This document shows, one piece after another, positions 54,340 to 64,000 of a stretch of DNA of 64,000 bases (positions are counted from its first letter, which is position 1; each line of letters opens with the position of its first letter). The notes under the pieces were generated by a model. It ran no database searches and was not told the DNA's origin. It saw nothing but the letters and a program-made list of their open reading frames with translations. The position numbers and the translations under genes are program-made. Source of the DNA: Tenodera sinensis (lineage: Eukaryota; Arthropoda; Insecta; Mantodea; Mantidae); the NCBI GenBank assembly GCA_030765045.1, contig CM060962.1, positions 217,641,655-217,705,654 on the forward strand, read 5' to 3'.

Positions 54340-54838
54340 TGTGTTAAGTGTTGCTCTGGAACATCCCCACTTCATTCCTGTTAGACGTTTTAACAGTGAA
54401 AGGCGCCTCTCTGCTCTTTGTATTACATTTTCTATTTGTTTGGTCCATGTAAGTTTGGTATCAAATGTAACTCCTAAATACTTTGCTTCCTTTGTTTCTG
54501 GTAATTGTTGACCCTCAAAATTTAGTTTTATTTTTAGTGGTTTTTTTCTTAGTGAAAAGATTTGGTAGTTTGATTTTGTTGTACTAACAGTCATTAAATT
54601 TTCTTTGGTCCACCTCTGTAAGTTAGTTAAGGATTGTTGCATGGTTTTTTCCAGTTCTGTACTTTTGCTTTTTGGTTTTGAAGTCCACATTACCAAGTCA
54701 TCAGCAAATAGTGCACACTTCACGCCTGATTCTTGTATTTGTTGTGGTAGATCATTAATAAATATATTAAAAAGTGTAGTGCTGAGCACTGCACCTTGTG
54801 GCAAGCCACGGTGTATTTGTTTATATTTAGATATATAT
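53046..54838 (-). mobile_element. LINE-B copy, 5'-truncated, with 13-bp target duplication
   Basis: ATAACAGAAATGT at 53033-53045 and 54839-54851 flanks it. Minus strand: RT from YKQIHRGLPQGAVLSTTLFN through CALFADDLVMWTS (catalytic ADD) and KYLGVTFDTKLTW. RNase H: WLHIYTDGSFIS, GEIEAIRMAL, AVILSDSRAA, FQWIPAHCGLSGNEKADLLA. The C-terminal zinc-like motif is CPLCDLQEEMDRDHLQIC. The end is ISEKYWRARGLTTSLSEIQH plus a GCTAACAAC tail. Frames break near 54300 (a TA repeat at 54308-54332), 53690 and 53400. Confidence 0.88.
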
Positions 54839-54851
54839 ATAACAGAAATGT

Positions 54852-55330
54852 AAGAATATGTAAAAGAGCAGCATCTATCTGGATATGAGTCCAAGGAAAA
54901 GAAATTGATGATAGCGCTAATGAAACTAACATTAAATCTAGAAAGGTATGGAGGCCATGAGAGTACAGAAATAGTACATCTGAAAGTAATATTTTGAGGA
55001 GTTGGTTTTAATACCCAAGTGCATTAATACAGTACATTCACTTACAAAACTTGGCCAGCAGGAGCACAGCCCATGTGACCTTCACTACATTTCTCTGTGT
55101 GCATGTGCTGATCGTCATGTGTACATCAGTCCTATTTCAGTTAGGTAGGTGATAAGCACTGTTCTAATCCACTTGAATAACACTAGGAGTGTTTAGAAGT
55201 GTTTAGTTTTGCTTGAAGGTTTTCAAAATGAATTATTTGCAGTGTACAGTACAACAAAGAGTGTTTATGTACGATACATACATGCTTACATCATCTTGTA
55301 GGGAAGTTATAAAGTAAGTTGAAACTAAAT
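54852..55330. other. Non-coding stretch, nothing recognised
   Basis: No conserved frame or repeat that I can identify on either strand. Confidence 0.5.
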
Positions 55331-55339
55331 TTCCTGGCA

Positions 55340-55655
55340 TACGTGTTCCAAATAGATACCCGTCGTGGACTTGTAAATAAATTCAGGGAAATGGGGTCAT
55401 TTCGTGATAGGAAAAGAAAGGTAAAATGGTGTGTGCTTACAGAACAGAAATTAGACAAAATTGAAGAAAGGCAACAATGGTCCCCTCGAAAATCTCTTAG
55501 ACACCTTGCACAAGACAAAGCTAAAACAAAATATCAGGAGAGAAATTAACAATATTTTGGAAGCTGAACTAATGCATGGGAATGAAAATTTCCTCATTAG
55601 GTGCCATAAATGTACTGATGCAGATGAATGGCATTTCCAACATCTCCTATGGTAA
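55340..55655 (+). pseudogene. Internally deleted Tc1/mariner-related transposase (DUF4817-type N terminus)
   Basis: The first frame has VNKFREMGSFRDRKRKVKW, then EERQQWSPRKSLRHLAQDK. This is the helix-turn-helix N-terminal domain often called DUF4817, found at the start of insect mariner-related transposases. After a TAA at 55547 a second frame gives NFLIRCHKCTDADEWHFQHL, resembling the extreme C terminus of the same proteins (C-x-HFQHLL). The whole DDE catalytic middle is absent, so N and C ends are joined by an internal deletion. Confidence 0.6.
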
Positions 55656-56300
55656 GCCACATTTTGTGTTTATTCTAGTAGTTCTTAATGTGATTTAAGA
55701 TCTGAGTTGACATCCATGCATGTGTGTCTGGGAGACTGCTATGTGCAAGCTGGCAAAATTTTGTAGTAAACTTATTGTATATTCAGGACTGAAGGTACCT
55801 AGGTCAATGTTTTCAAATAAATAGGTTTCAAGGTGTACTAATTTTTAATTTTAAGTAACATGCATACTTTCCAGCTTCCTAAAAATGCAACCCATAAAAC
55901 ATTACTGTATCCAGCAAAGTATAATAATTTTGCAATAAAATGTTCAGTGGAGCAAATACACAATAATTATAAGTAAAATAAACTGGAATTCTGTTTTATG
56001 AGAACCCTTGAAGCACTGATAGTAATGCACATTTCTGTCAGAAATACTTAAATTCTTTCTGATACCACAATAAATGCATATTAAAGGAAAGAACACCACT
56101 TCCTGCATTATACACAGATTTCTAGTACATATTTTATGCATCATTACATGAAGTATAAACAAAAACTGTCACAGAAGATGGGAAACATATTCCACAGCCA
56201 AAGAAGGCAAATAAACAACTTACATGGGGAAGTTGACTTCATAGTTTACATTGTGCATTACTGCATATTTCTACCCATTTATTGTGCTGGTTACTATATG
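55656..56300. other. Non-coding stretch, nothing recognised
   Basis: AT-rich; short frames only. Confidence 0.5.
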
Positions 56301-56612
56301 TCACTAGTGGTGCAGTTAAACTTTAAATCTGCACACTATAAATTTTGTTACAGTCCAGTGAAAGAGGACTACGATCATGAAAAGTAGACACAGATAAACT
56401 CTGGTCTATCATAACTCTGTATTCCATAGAGGTCACTAGTGAAGCTATACATTTTGTTACAGTCCAGTGAAGGAAAACCATGATCATGAAGGATAGATAC
56501 ACAGATAAGCTCTGGTCTATCATAACACTGTATACCATTTACTAGAGGTGCTATATGTTTGTTACAGCCCAGCAAAGAGGGATCATAATGAAGGATAGAC
56601 ACACAGACACAC
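56301..56612. repeat. Minisatellite, ~109-bp unit, three copies
   Basis: TTTGTTACAGTCCAGTGAA-like starts at about 56342, 56451 and 56555, and each unit carries GATAAACTCTGGTCTATCATAA and TCACTAGTG-like blocks. Spacing is 109 and about 104. Copies are diverged by a few percent to about 15 percent by eye. Confidence 0.8.
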
Positions 56613-56853
56613 ATTCAGTCTATCTTAAGTCACAATACAATGCAATTGAAGTTAATGTTTTGTCAAGTTCACGGGAAAAAATTTGTAATACTTTGAATCT
56701 GCATACAAAGCCATTAAAATGTCTCCTTTACCATAAAGTCATACAAAGGCGTGGCAGGAATTGTATGTCAAAATGCATGAGGGAAAAACTTACACCAATA
56801 TTTAATATGCTGAATTGTTTAAACATATGGTGCAGTTTTTGTAATTATTAATG
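56613..56853. other. Short non-coding flank
   Basis: Nothing recognised between the minisatellite and the A2 LTR. Confidence 0.5.
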
Positions 56854-57475
56854 ACATTGTGTCTTTGAGCTATTGAGATCTTTGTGATCTCAGGGCGTGT
56901 TAACGGATGGAATGAAAAATCACACGATGTTTCTTCACCACAATGTATTATTCTATTAACACCTTTTCGATATTTTACATTAAATAATTTCTCCTAGCAC
57001 TATTCTAAATGATTCAAAACCTTTCCACTTTTTCATTTAGTAGAACTTATGCTCGATGAAAGTCTGGTGAAAGTTCCATGTTCACACGCTACACCAATAC
57101 GTCCTCATACCTTGATTACACACACGCGAATGGGCAGATTATGGTGTCCTCACGTGACACCGCCTTTTTCGTATACATCCGCGTATGCATCCATCAAATA
57201 GTTCTTTCTTGTTAGGGAAGCGATCCCTAACCATCCTCCCTTACTTTTATTATGGAACACATATAATTCTAATATTTATACATATATATTAAAATCAAAT
57301 ATGGAAAGATTTATGACGCCTTTGGGCAAACTTAGTTGCTCGTAACAATGAACATTATTAACACGTTTTCGCCATTTAACCAACTCATACCAATGTCAAA
57401 AAACAAATTACACTTTTAACAAATATTCACATAAATGATTTTCTTTTGTTTGGAGTCTTCTAATATTCTATCTCA
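56854..57475 (-). repeat. A2 3' LTR
   Basis: About 622 bp; the plus-strand right end is TCTATCTCA, followed by CATGCCCC (complement of the purine tract). The left end near 56854 is less certain, because the usual TGGTGCTG start is not preserved. Subtype shared with the solo LTR at 27292-27941. Confidence 0.8.
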
Positions 57476-57654
57476 CATGCCCCTTGTTTTGTTTTTCAAG
57501 TTGTCACCTATATTTACAATCTTGAAACACAATACAATACTTCTCCCTATTCCTCTGATACAATCACTTTGTACAATACTTTTTTTTTTCTTTACAGTCT
57601 TCTTTGCTGTTTGTTTTTTGTCTTTTGTTTTGGCATGACACAGCATGTCTTTAT

Positions 57655-57825
57655 ATATTTCACATATTCAGTTACTACACAATACATGTTCAGTTATTAT
57701 ACATCACATATTCAGTCATTATACAATTCATATTCAGTTATTGTACAACACATTCAGTTATTATACAACATATCCAGTTATTATACAACACATATTCAGT
57801 TATTATACAACACATATTCCTAAGA
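57655..57825 (-). repeat. ~22-bp tandem repeat in the A2 3' UTR
   Basis: About eight imperfect copies of CAGTTATTATACAACACATATT. The matching place in A1 (39378-39410) has a single copy, so the array grew in this lineage. Confidence 0.85.
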
Positions 57826-58100
57826 TTTTACATTTGACATTGACATAAAGGGGTAGTAAGGGGTAGTGATGCGCCTCCTATAGCCTCTCCTACCCAATTC
57901 TCATCCTCATCCTGCCCGTGGTGCACCCTGCTTTTAACAGATGAGGCTCTGGGGACCGAATCACAGCGGTATAACTGTTTCATCTAAAATGGAGGAAATG
58001 TCATTTACATATGTGCTGGCCTATCACAGCACAACAGCGTCCCTCAGAGGCACATGATGGGAAGGTCGGTGGATCTAAATACCACCTATTTAGTCCTCCC

Positions 58101-58160
58101 GGCTAGGTCCAATGGACCCGTTGACCAACGATAGGTGTGGTCCTCCTTGCAAAATGGGGG
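58101..58160 (+). promoter_or_regulatory. Structured block in the LINE-A 5' UTR
   Basis: GGTCC-AAT-GGACC (58106-58118), CGTT-GACC-AACG (58119-58130) and CCTCC...GGGGG (58142-58160), in the same order as at 7522-7576 in LINE-B. The unpaired GATAGGTGTGG/GACAGGTGTGG spacer between hairpins 2 and 3 is also conserved. Confidence 0.45.
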
Positions 58161-58221
58161 TTTAAGTCGGGTGATGTAACTGCCACATTGTAAAACTGGT
58201 GCCCGTTAAGAAAACAGTTAC

Positions 58222-61200
58222 ATGAAAGCCACATACATGAATATGAGTCCTAAAAATAAACATTCCGGAGTTAAAACTGTCCCCCAATCGGATCTCCGGG
58301 TGCGAACATCTTTAGGCAAATTTCATCACACTTCCAATACTTTAAGAATTCTACAATGGAATGCAGGAGGCATGTCCCAGCCTAAAAAACAAGAGCTAAT
58401 GAAAATATTAAAAGACCAAGATATAGATGTCTTCACAGTACAAGAAGCCAATATATCAGAAGAACAGGAAATATACTTTGAAATGGATCAGTACACTACA
58501 CATATACTTCCAAAGGCTCGTCAAATAGCAAGTGGTATTCTTACAGGAATTAAAAGAAATATGAAAGCTACTATCCAAATCCAAAAAACAATGGAAGAAC
58601 AAGATAAATCAGAAATAGTTAAAATTGAAGTATGGAAAAGTAACTACCATTATAGAATTTACAGTATCTACAATCCTCCAGACAATACACTAGATCTAAA
58701 TTCTATTCCCATAGAACCCAAAAGTATTTTAATAGGTGATTTTAATGCACACTCCCCTAGGTGGGACTACAGAGATATAAATTCAGCAGGAAGAGTCATA
58801 GAAGACCTATTAAACTCATCAACAATGGAATTAATATATAATCCAAATGATCCACCCACTTACCTTCATTATAATGGTTCAGGTACAAATCCTGATCTTC
58901 TGATGGTGTCATCTGACATAATTGACAATACAAAAAGAGAAATAATAGAAGACCCAGGTTCAGGCCACAGAATCACCATAAACTCCATTAGAGGTCTCAT
59001 AAATAAAAGTAACAAACCAAAAATTAAAACTTCTTGGAATTTTAAAAAACCAGATTGGTCCAGTTTCCAAAATGAGATAGAAGGGAAGTGTAATATACTG
59101 TTAGAATCAGTGTTCAAGTCAACAGATGAAATGAATAAAAAAATTTGTGAAGTATTATTGACAGCAGCCAAAACACATATCCCCAAAGGAAAGTTAAAGA
59201 AATATAGCTACTTTTGGTCTCCATCTTTATCTAAGTTAAAACACGAAAGAAATATAGCAAGAGTCAAAGCCGAAAGAACCAAGTGTCCAGAAGATGTACA
59301 GTTACTGGAGAAGAAAAGCAGCCATTTTTAAGAAAGAATTAATTACAGCAAAGAGGACCAGGTTCACAAATTTTGTAGAACATATGGACTATAGGAAAGA
59401 TGGAAATAAAATATACAAATTCCTTAATAAAACAAAATTATCAAAAAATACAACTGAACCATTAAAACATAATAACAAAAGCTTAACTACACATAGGGAA
59501 ATAGCAGAATCCCTTAACAAGTTTTATGCTCAGTCACAAAGAATACCCCAAGTGTATAAAAAACAAGATAAGGCTATCCAAAAAGCTATCAGAGAAGCTA
59601 GTAAACCAAAAGGTATACGAAATCATATTTTTATTCAGGATTTTAATGAAACAGAACTGGATTAAGCAATAGAACAATTGCAGAACAAAAAATCTCCTGG
59701 ACCTGACAAGATCCACCCAGAGTTTATTAAACACCTTGGCAGGAAAGGAAAAGAAATCCTACTTAAACTGTATAACACGTGTTGGAGAATGGCTGTACCT
59801 TTCGACTGGAAAAAAGCCATTATCATCCCGATTTTAAAGAAAAACAAACCCTCAAACAATATTAATAGTTTCAGACCAATATCTTTGACCAGTGTCATTC
59901 CAAAAGTGATGGAAAGAATGGTGGCATCTAGACTTAACTGGTTCCTAGAATATTACAACTTAATTAATAGTTCACAGACCGGCTTCAGACAGAATCATAG
60001 TACAAGTGAAAATGTACTCCTACTAAGCCAAGACATCAAGGAAGCTTTCAATAGAAAGGAGGATACCTTAGCTGTATTCATTGATTTTAAATCAGCATAT
60101 GACTCAGTCTGGAGAAACAAATTAATTGAGAAGTTGCAATCAATAGGTGTGAAAAGTAACATGCTTAAATGGATAACTCAGTTTATTTCACAAAGATTTT
60201 GTGCCACAAAATATAATACATACATTTCCAAATATAAACAAACACACCGAGGACTTCCACAAGGTGCTGTTCTGAGCACAACACTCTTTAACATATATAT
60301 AAATGACCTTCCATCAATAATAAAAACATTAGAAACCAAAATTGCTTTATTTGCTGACGATGGAGTCATTTGGACTTCAGACTCTCCAAAAAAAACTGAA
60401 TTAATTAAAGAATAGAAACAGCCCTAAACAAAGTACATGAACAGAGCTCCAAAAACCTCATGACTATCAATGTGGAAAAAACAAATTATGAATTATTTAC
60501 ACTAAAATACAAAGCAGTTAATATAAACATAAATTATAATGGTAAACCACTCAAAGCAGTTGATGATGCCAAAAACTTAGGCATCACTTTTGACAGAAAG
60601 CTAAGTTGTAAAAAACATTTAACAAACATCTCAGAAAAGGTTGAAAAGAAACTGCAAATCCTGAAAAGGTTAGCTGGTGCTAAATGGGGCTGCTCAAGGA
60701 GAGTCCTTAACACAACATACAAAATGTATGTTAAACCAAACCTCTTGTACTGTTCTGAAGCTTTAATAACAGCAGCAAATGCTAACATCAATAAACTTAA
60801 ACAAATACAAAATCAGGCTCTTCGCCTAATCACTGGAGCAGTTAAATCCACACCTATTGATGCCATGCTTGCCTTAACACGGACCCCATCAATAACAACA
60901 AAAATAGAAGAACAAGCATTGCTCCAACACGAGAAAATGTTACGACTGCCAAACTCTAAATGGACAGAAGAGAACCTCCCCCCTTCAATCCTTAAAACTC
61001 ATAGTAGTTTCCTAGAAAAGGTAACACAGATTAAATCCAAATTGAACATTCCTAACACCAGAGAAAATCTACTTATAAGAGAGAATCCATTGGAATTATT
61101 GCAACCTACCTTCAGTTTGGAATTAATAGAGGAAATAAGTAAATCAGACACACCAAAAGAAATACAAAAACTTCTAGCTCTGGAAACAATCAATACTAGA

Positions 61201-61995
61201 TATCCCACAGAAGAATGGCTGCACATATATACTGATGGATCCTCCAAGGAAAACCTTACTGGAGCTGGAGTTACGTGTTCACATTTTTCCTTTTATCATT
61301 CTGTTGGCAGAGACACAATAAATTATGATGGAGAAGTAGAGGCTATACATATTGCTCTCTGACAATTATTAAATCTTCCCTTAAATAAATTTAACAAGGC
61401 AGTAATTCTTTCGGATTCTAAAGCTGCAATTCAGGGTATATGTTCAAATACTACAAAGAAGTCAACAAAAATTAGAGAATGCTACAAAATGTTAACACAA
61501 CTCAAAAAAGTTAATAAGACTGTTCATCTCCAATGGATTCCAGCACACTGTGGAGTCATGGGGAACGAAGCTGCAGACTCACTTGCAAAGAAAGGCACAA
61601 CAATACAACAAAAGTCTAAATTCAATTTCTCATATTCCTCAATAAAACGCTTGATCATTAAAAAATTTTCTCATTCATACCTACAAGAAATAGAAACAAA
61701 TGCCAAAGATAAAAAATGTATTACACTACTTTCCAACCCAGATATAATCCCCCAGAGACCAAGGAAAACAGCGGTTGCAGCCTTCCGACTATTGACAAAT
61801 CACGACTGCTTAGCAAGTCATCTCTACAGAATAGGTATCTCAGCCTCACCAATATGTGTCCTGTGTAACGATCCAGCAGAAATGAACGAAGACCACTTGA
61901 AGACCTGTGAAGCATTAAAATCAGAAGAAACTACAGTTCAAAAGTATTGGAAAGCACGAATGCTAATGGCTTCACTGCCAGATGCAAGGCACTAG
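58222..61995 (+). pseudogene. LINE-A polyprotein: endonuclease, RT, RNase H, with a few lesions
   Basis: About 1257 codons of coding length. Endonuclease (58340-59000): ILQWNAGGM, FTVQEANISE, ILIGDFNAHSPRW, a GSGHR block. RT (59680-60500): NKKSPGPDKIHPEF, RPISLTS, AVFIDFKSAYDSV, HRGLPQGAVLSTTLFN, ALFADDGVIW (catalytic ADD). RNase H (61220-61640): LHIYTDGSSKEN, YDGEVEAI, AVILSDSKAA, WIPAHCGVMGNEAADSLA, all catalytic residues kept. C terminus: CVLC-x9-H-x4-C, then SLPDARH. Lesions: frameshifts near 59320 and 60413, stops near 59663 and 61360. It would nick target DNA and copy its RNA there. Confidence 0.88.
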
Positions 61996-62032
61996 AAAAC
62001 AACAACAACAACAACAACAACATTGACATAAA

Positions 62033-62700
62033 TATAACTTAAGTGTATCATGGTTTATTGTGTGGCTTTTGACTTATGTTCCTTGTTATGAGGAGAGAAA
62101 AACTGGATACTAATCTTGAGCTAATGATTATGATCACATTTATGGCAATATTTTATTTAGTTCTTTGCCTTCTTTGTCTTGTAAGCTTATTATGTATAGG
62201 CAGGTCGTGGAGTCGGTTCTTAAACTCTGATGTTACTAATGGTACCATTTTTTAATTGGGTTCTTATTCACTATTGTTTAGTTCAACATTTCTTCAAGTT
62301 TAGCATTGGCTATATCCATCTTAATTCATGGGCATTGCTTTTCTGATTATGGTTTTTCTTACTTCACTAATTTTCACCTCTTTGTCTCTTATCCCTATAA
62401 GAGAAAACTCCTATACTTATAATTATTCTGCAATTGTATTATTTTTCTTCTCAATTCACACTCGACACCCTTGTGTCAAAATATTTTATCTTTGTCATCA
62501 CAATTAATTCCTTTTTATTTTTGTCCCTGACATCCTTATGTCAAAAACACATTATTCTCCATCGCTATAATTCATTTCTTTAATGACAATCAGTGTCCTC
62601 ATCTGTCTTTGCTGACAATGCTCTTTGTGGTCAATATAGCCAATGACTATGTTGATTTTCTTTCTTGTTGTACTTTCCAATCTGAACATAATCTTTTATA
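62033..62700 (-). other. A2 3' UTR, upstream part
   Basis: Matches A1 38590-39330 in reverse orientation (for example the block with GACACAAGGGTGTCAA). No conserved frame. The LINE-A insertion separates it from 57476-57836. Confidence 0.75.
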
Positions 62701-62992
62701 AGTAACCCATTAAAAATTATTATTTTCCATCATCTCTGCTATTCCTGCCTTACATGTTTGTTGGCAAAGACTATTTGGTCCTTTCTTTGTATGGTTTTAA
62801 TTTATTTTTATGATATCTTCCTACCAACTTGCCATTTGTATTCTGTAGCTCATACGTGTGGTCAACCAGCTGTTTTGTTATGACCAGTGGTCCAGTGTAT
62901 ATTAGTTCCATTTTTCTCTCTGTGTAGGCACCATGTGTCGATGTCAATTGTTAGTTGCTTAGGGTTTGTGTTGTTGGTCATCCAGCCAGTTG
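62701..62992 (-). pseudogene. A2 pol remnant: integrase C-terminal sequence
   Basis: The minus strand matches A1 around 38195-38600, beginning at the TTKFAPIELM-like block (here diverged, TKFVPTGWM). The frame is broken. It joins gag directly, so this is what remains after an internal deletion of about 3 kb relative to A1. Confidence 0.72.
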
Positions 62993-64000
62993 GAACAAAC
63001 TTAGTCGTGGTAATTTCCCTGAGTGTTAGTGGTGGTTGTTGTTTCTGTATTCTGTGCAGCATCTGCCCTCTTTGGCACACTTTCGTCTACTTCCTGCTGT
63101 CTTATGTTGCCAGTGTACCATTGGTTTCTGCCCCTTTGGCGTGAACCCCTGTTGGAAGACGGTCTTTGGTTGTTGAAGTATTCCTTACAGAATCGTATGT
63201 GATTCACTTGATGGGTACGGTCTCCTGGTCTTCCACGATCATATGTATATGTTTGGTATCTCGATTCACCCCTTGGTATTGTGTCGTGGTACCGCCGTCT
63301 GGTGTTCTCCATCCTTTCGCCATGATTGTGTGATGGTGGGAAATGGTGTGCCCCTCTCCCTCTGTCATGGGTGCTCCTAATATTTCTATCTTCTCCCTCA
63401 TTCTGGTTGTTCATAGCCATGCTCCGGTTTAAGATGGGTGAGTTTGGGTGACCGTTCCTATGTCTATGCTCATTAGGCCGACCATTATGTGTTTCGAAGG
63501 CTGTCAGTAATTCTATCATGTCTGCAAAATCTACTGGCCTCGCAACAATTAACCCTGTTCTCACTGTGTCTGGGAAATGTCTTGTTATGCTGGTAATTAA
63601 CTCTGCTTCCGACAGATTAGGGTCTAATAGCTTTCCTTTGTGGGCTACTTTCATAAAATAATCGACTAGCGATAACCCTTTGGTTGGATCATATCTACCT
63701 GTTGCTAGCTCTACCCTAGTTTGGTTTTGCTTAGCTGGGCCCCAATACCTTGATAGGAATAGATTTCTGAATGAGCTATACGATTCATGACCAGCTAGTG
63801 TTAGCCTAAGCCATTCCAATGCCTTGTTTTTTAAGCTTTTCTTAACTATCATCATCCTAAGCTCATTTGGTATCCTTTTCACTTTAAAATACTCTTCCAT
63901 CTCTTTAACAAAGAGTTTTGGATCGTCTCCCTTCTCCTCGTCAAATGTAGGTGGTGTGATTTCATGTAATATGCTGTTGGTGTAGCATGTGTTGTGTGTT
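62993..64000 (-). CDS. gag: A2 gag, C-terminal two thirds, open to the window edge
   Basis: Open frame of at least 299 codons on the minus strand, entering from beyond 64000. Blocks: VKRIPNELRMMIVKKSLKNK, FLSRYWGPAKQNQTRVELAT, VDYFMKVAHKGKLLDPNLSE, ELITSITRHFPDTVRTGLIV, then an Arg/His/Gly-rich tail and NTQGN. The same protein in A1 is interrupted twice, so this copy shows the uninterrupted order. At the end GGGAAAT sits in the gag frame as a -1 slip heptamer, although the pol frame that it served is deleted. No zinc knuckle. Confidence 0.85.

Larger units (their letters stand above)
57850..62019 (+). mobile_element. LINE-A, nearly full length, single-ORF LINE with RNase H
   Basis: A 4170-bp insertion in the A2 3' UTR, flanked by ACATTGACATAAA (57837-57849 and 62020-62032). 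The 5' end is GGGGTAGTAAGG, with a 372-bp 5' UTR. One coding unit encodes AP endonuclease, reverse transcriptase, RNase H and a C-terminal zinc motif; the tail is (AAC)n. There is no separate ORF1. The layout suits I/Ingi-type LINEs with RNase H. It has only a handful of lesions, so it is fairly young. LINE-B is a sister family with the same plan. Confidence 0.9.
56854..64000 (-). mobile_element. Gypsy-type element A2, internally deleted, runs off the window
   Basis: Minus strand, from beyond 64000: gag, a remnant of pol, 3' UTR, purine tract, 3' LTR. The gag ends near 62993, where the sequence joins integrase C-terminal sequence (ACGACTAAGTTTGTTCC), so protease, RT, RNase H and most integrase are missing. 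LINE-A is inserted in the 3' UTR (57850-62019) with a 13-bp duplication. The 5' LTR lies outside the window. Confidence 0.88.

Noticed and set aside
57850..57930. HDV-like ribozyme at the LINE-A 5' end
   Set aside because: GGGTAG can pair with CTACCC about 40 bases later, but I could not place the remaining helices or the catalytic C, and LINE-B does not show the same pairing.

Overview
This 64-kb window looks like AT-rich intergenic DNA from an arthropod, probably an insect. The evidence is the mix of mobile elements: BEL/Pao, Ty3/Gypsy, Penelope-like elements with GIY-YIG endonuclease, APE-type LINEs with RNase H, tRNA-derived SINEs, and hAT, Tc1/mariner and Harbinger remnants. I see no rRNA, functional tRNA gene, CRISPR array or bacterial-type operon. 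Host signal is limited to two possible exons (78-162 +, 24650-24843 -) and one decayed exon of a DPRL-motif nuclear protein (48804-50154 -). The species cannot be named from this sequence.

Layout. 1-1620: non-coding, with a possible terminal exon and 3' UTR. 1620-4500: dead BEL/Pao element (+) carrying a SINE and a short Penelope fragment. 4637-5994: Penelope remnants in opposed orientations, with two microsatellites. 7210-23005: one copy of a RNase-H LINE (here LINE-B) split by two copies of Gypsy family B in opposite orientation, B1 (8670-14764, +) and B2 (15071-21389, -). 23000-26700: Harbinger, Penelope and LINE-B pieces plus a short element made only of the LINE-B head and tail. 26700-29704: a Penelope element (+) split by a solo LTR. 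29850-30605: hAT-like pieces around a long ACTC microsatellite. 30736-40243: a Gypsy family A element (A1, +) carrying two insertions. 40440-43425: a ~170-bp satellite interrupted by a 1.25-kb TGTC/TGTAG minisatellite. 43733-47917: Tc1 remnant, the 5' part of a second LINE type (LINE-C) split by two solo LTRs, and a tRNA-SINE. 48804-50154: host pseudogene exon. 51476-52790: an inverted pair of Penelope 3' ends. 53046-54838: truncated LINE-B (-). 55340-55655: internally deleted transposase gene. 56854-64000: an internally deleted family A element (A2, -) split by a nearly full-length LINE-A (57850-62019, +).

Target-site duplications can be read for most insertions. Gypsy copies and solo LTRs have 4 bp (ACCC, AATA, ATTT, GTAT, AAAT, ATAG, TGGA). 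LINE-A, LINE-B and one Penelope fragment have 11-13 bp. These give a relative order of insertion. The host elements BEL/Pao, LINE-B, LINE-C and Penelope are older, and the Gypsy copies are younger (the B1 and B2 LTR pairs are nearly identical).

Functional reading. The Gypsy gag and pol frames overlap by a -1 shift. B1 has an exact G-GGA-AAC slip site with a stem 5 nt downstream, and the stem is kept by a pairing-preserving change in B2; A1 has its own 8-bp stem at the same junction. Three of the four Gypsy internal regions here have lost reverse transcriptase by different internal deletions, while B1 keeps open gag and protease frames. Full-length copies would therefore need enzymes supplied from elsewhere. 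The inverted B1/B2 pair only 306 bp apart could yield long double-stranded RNA.
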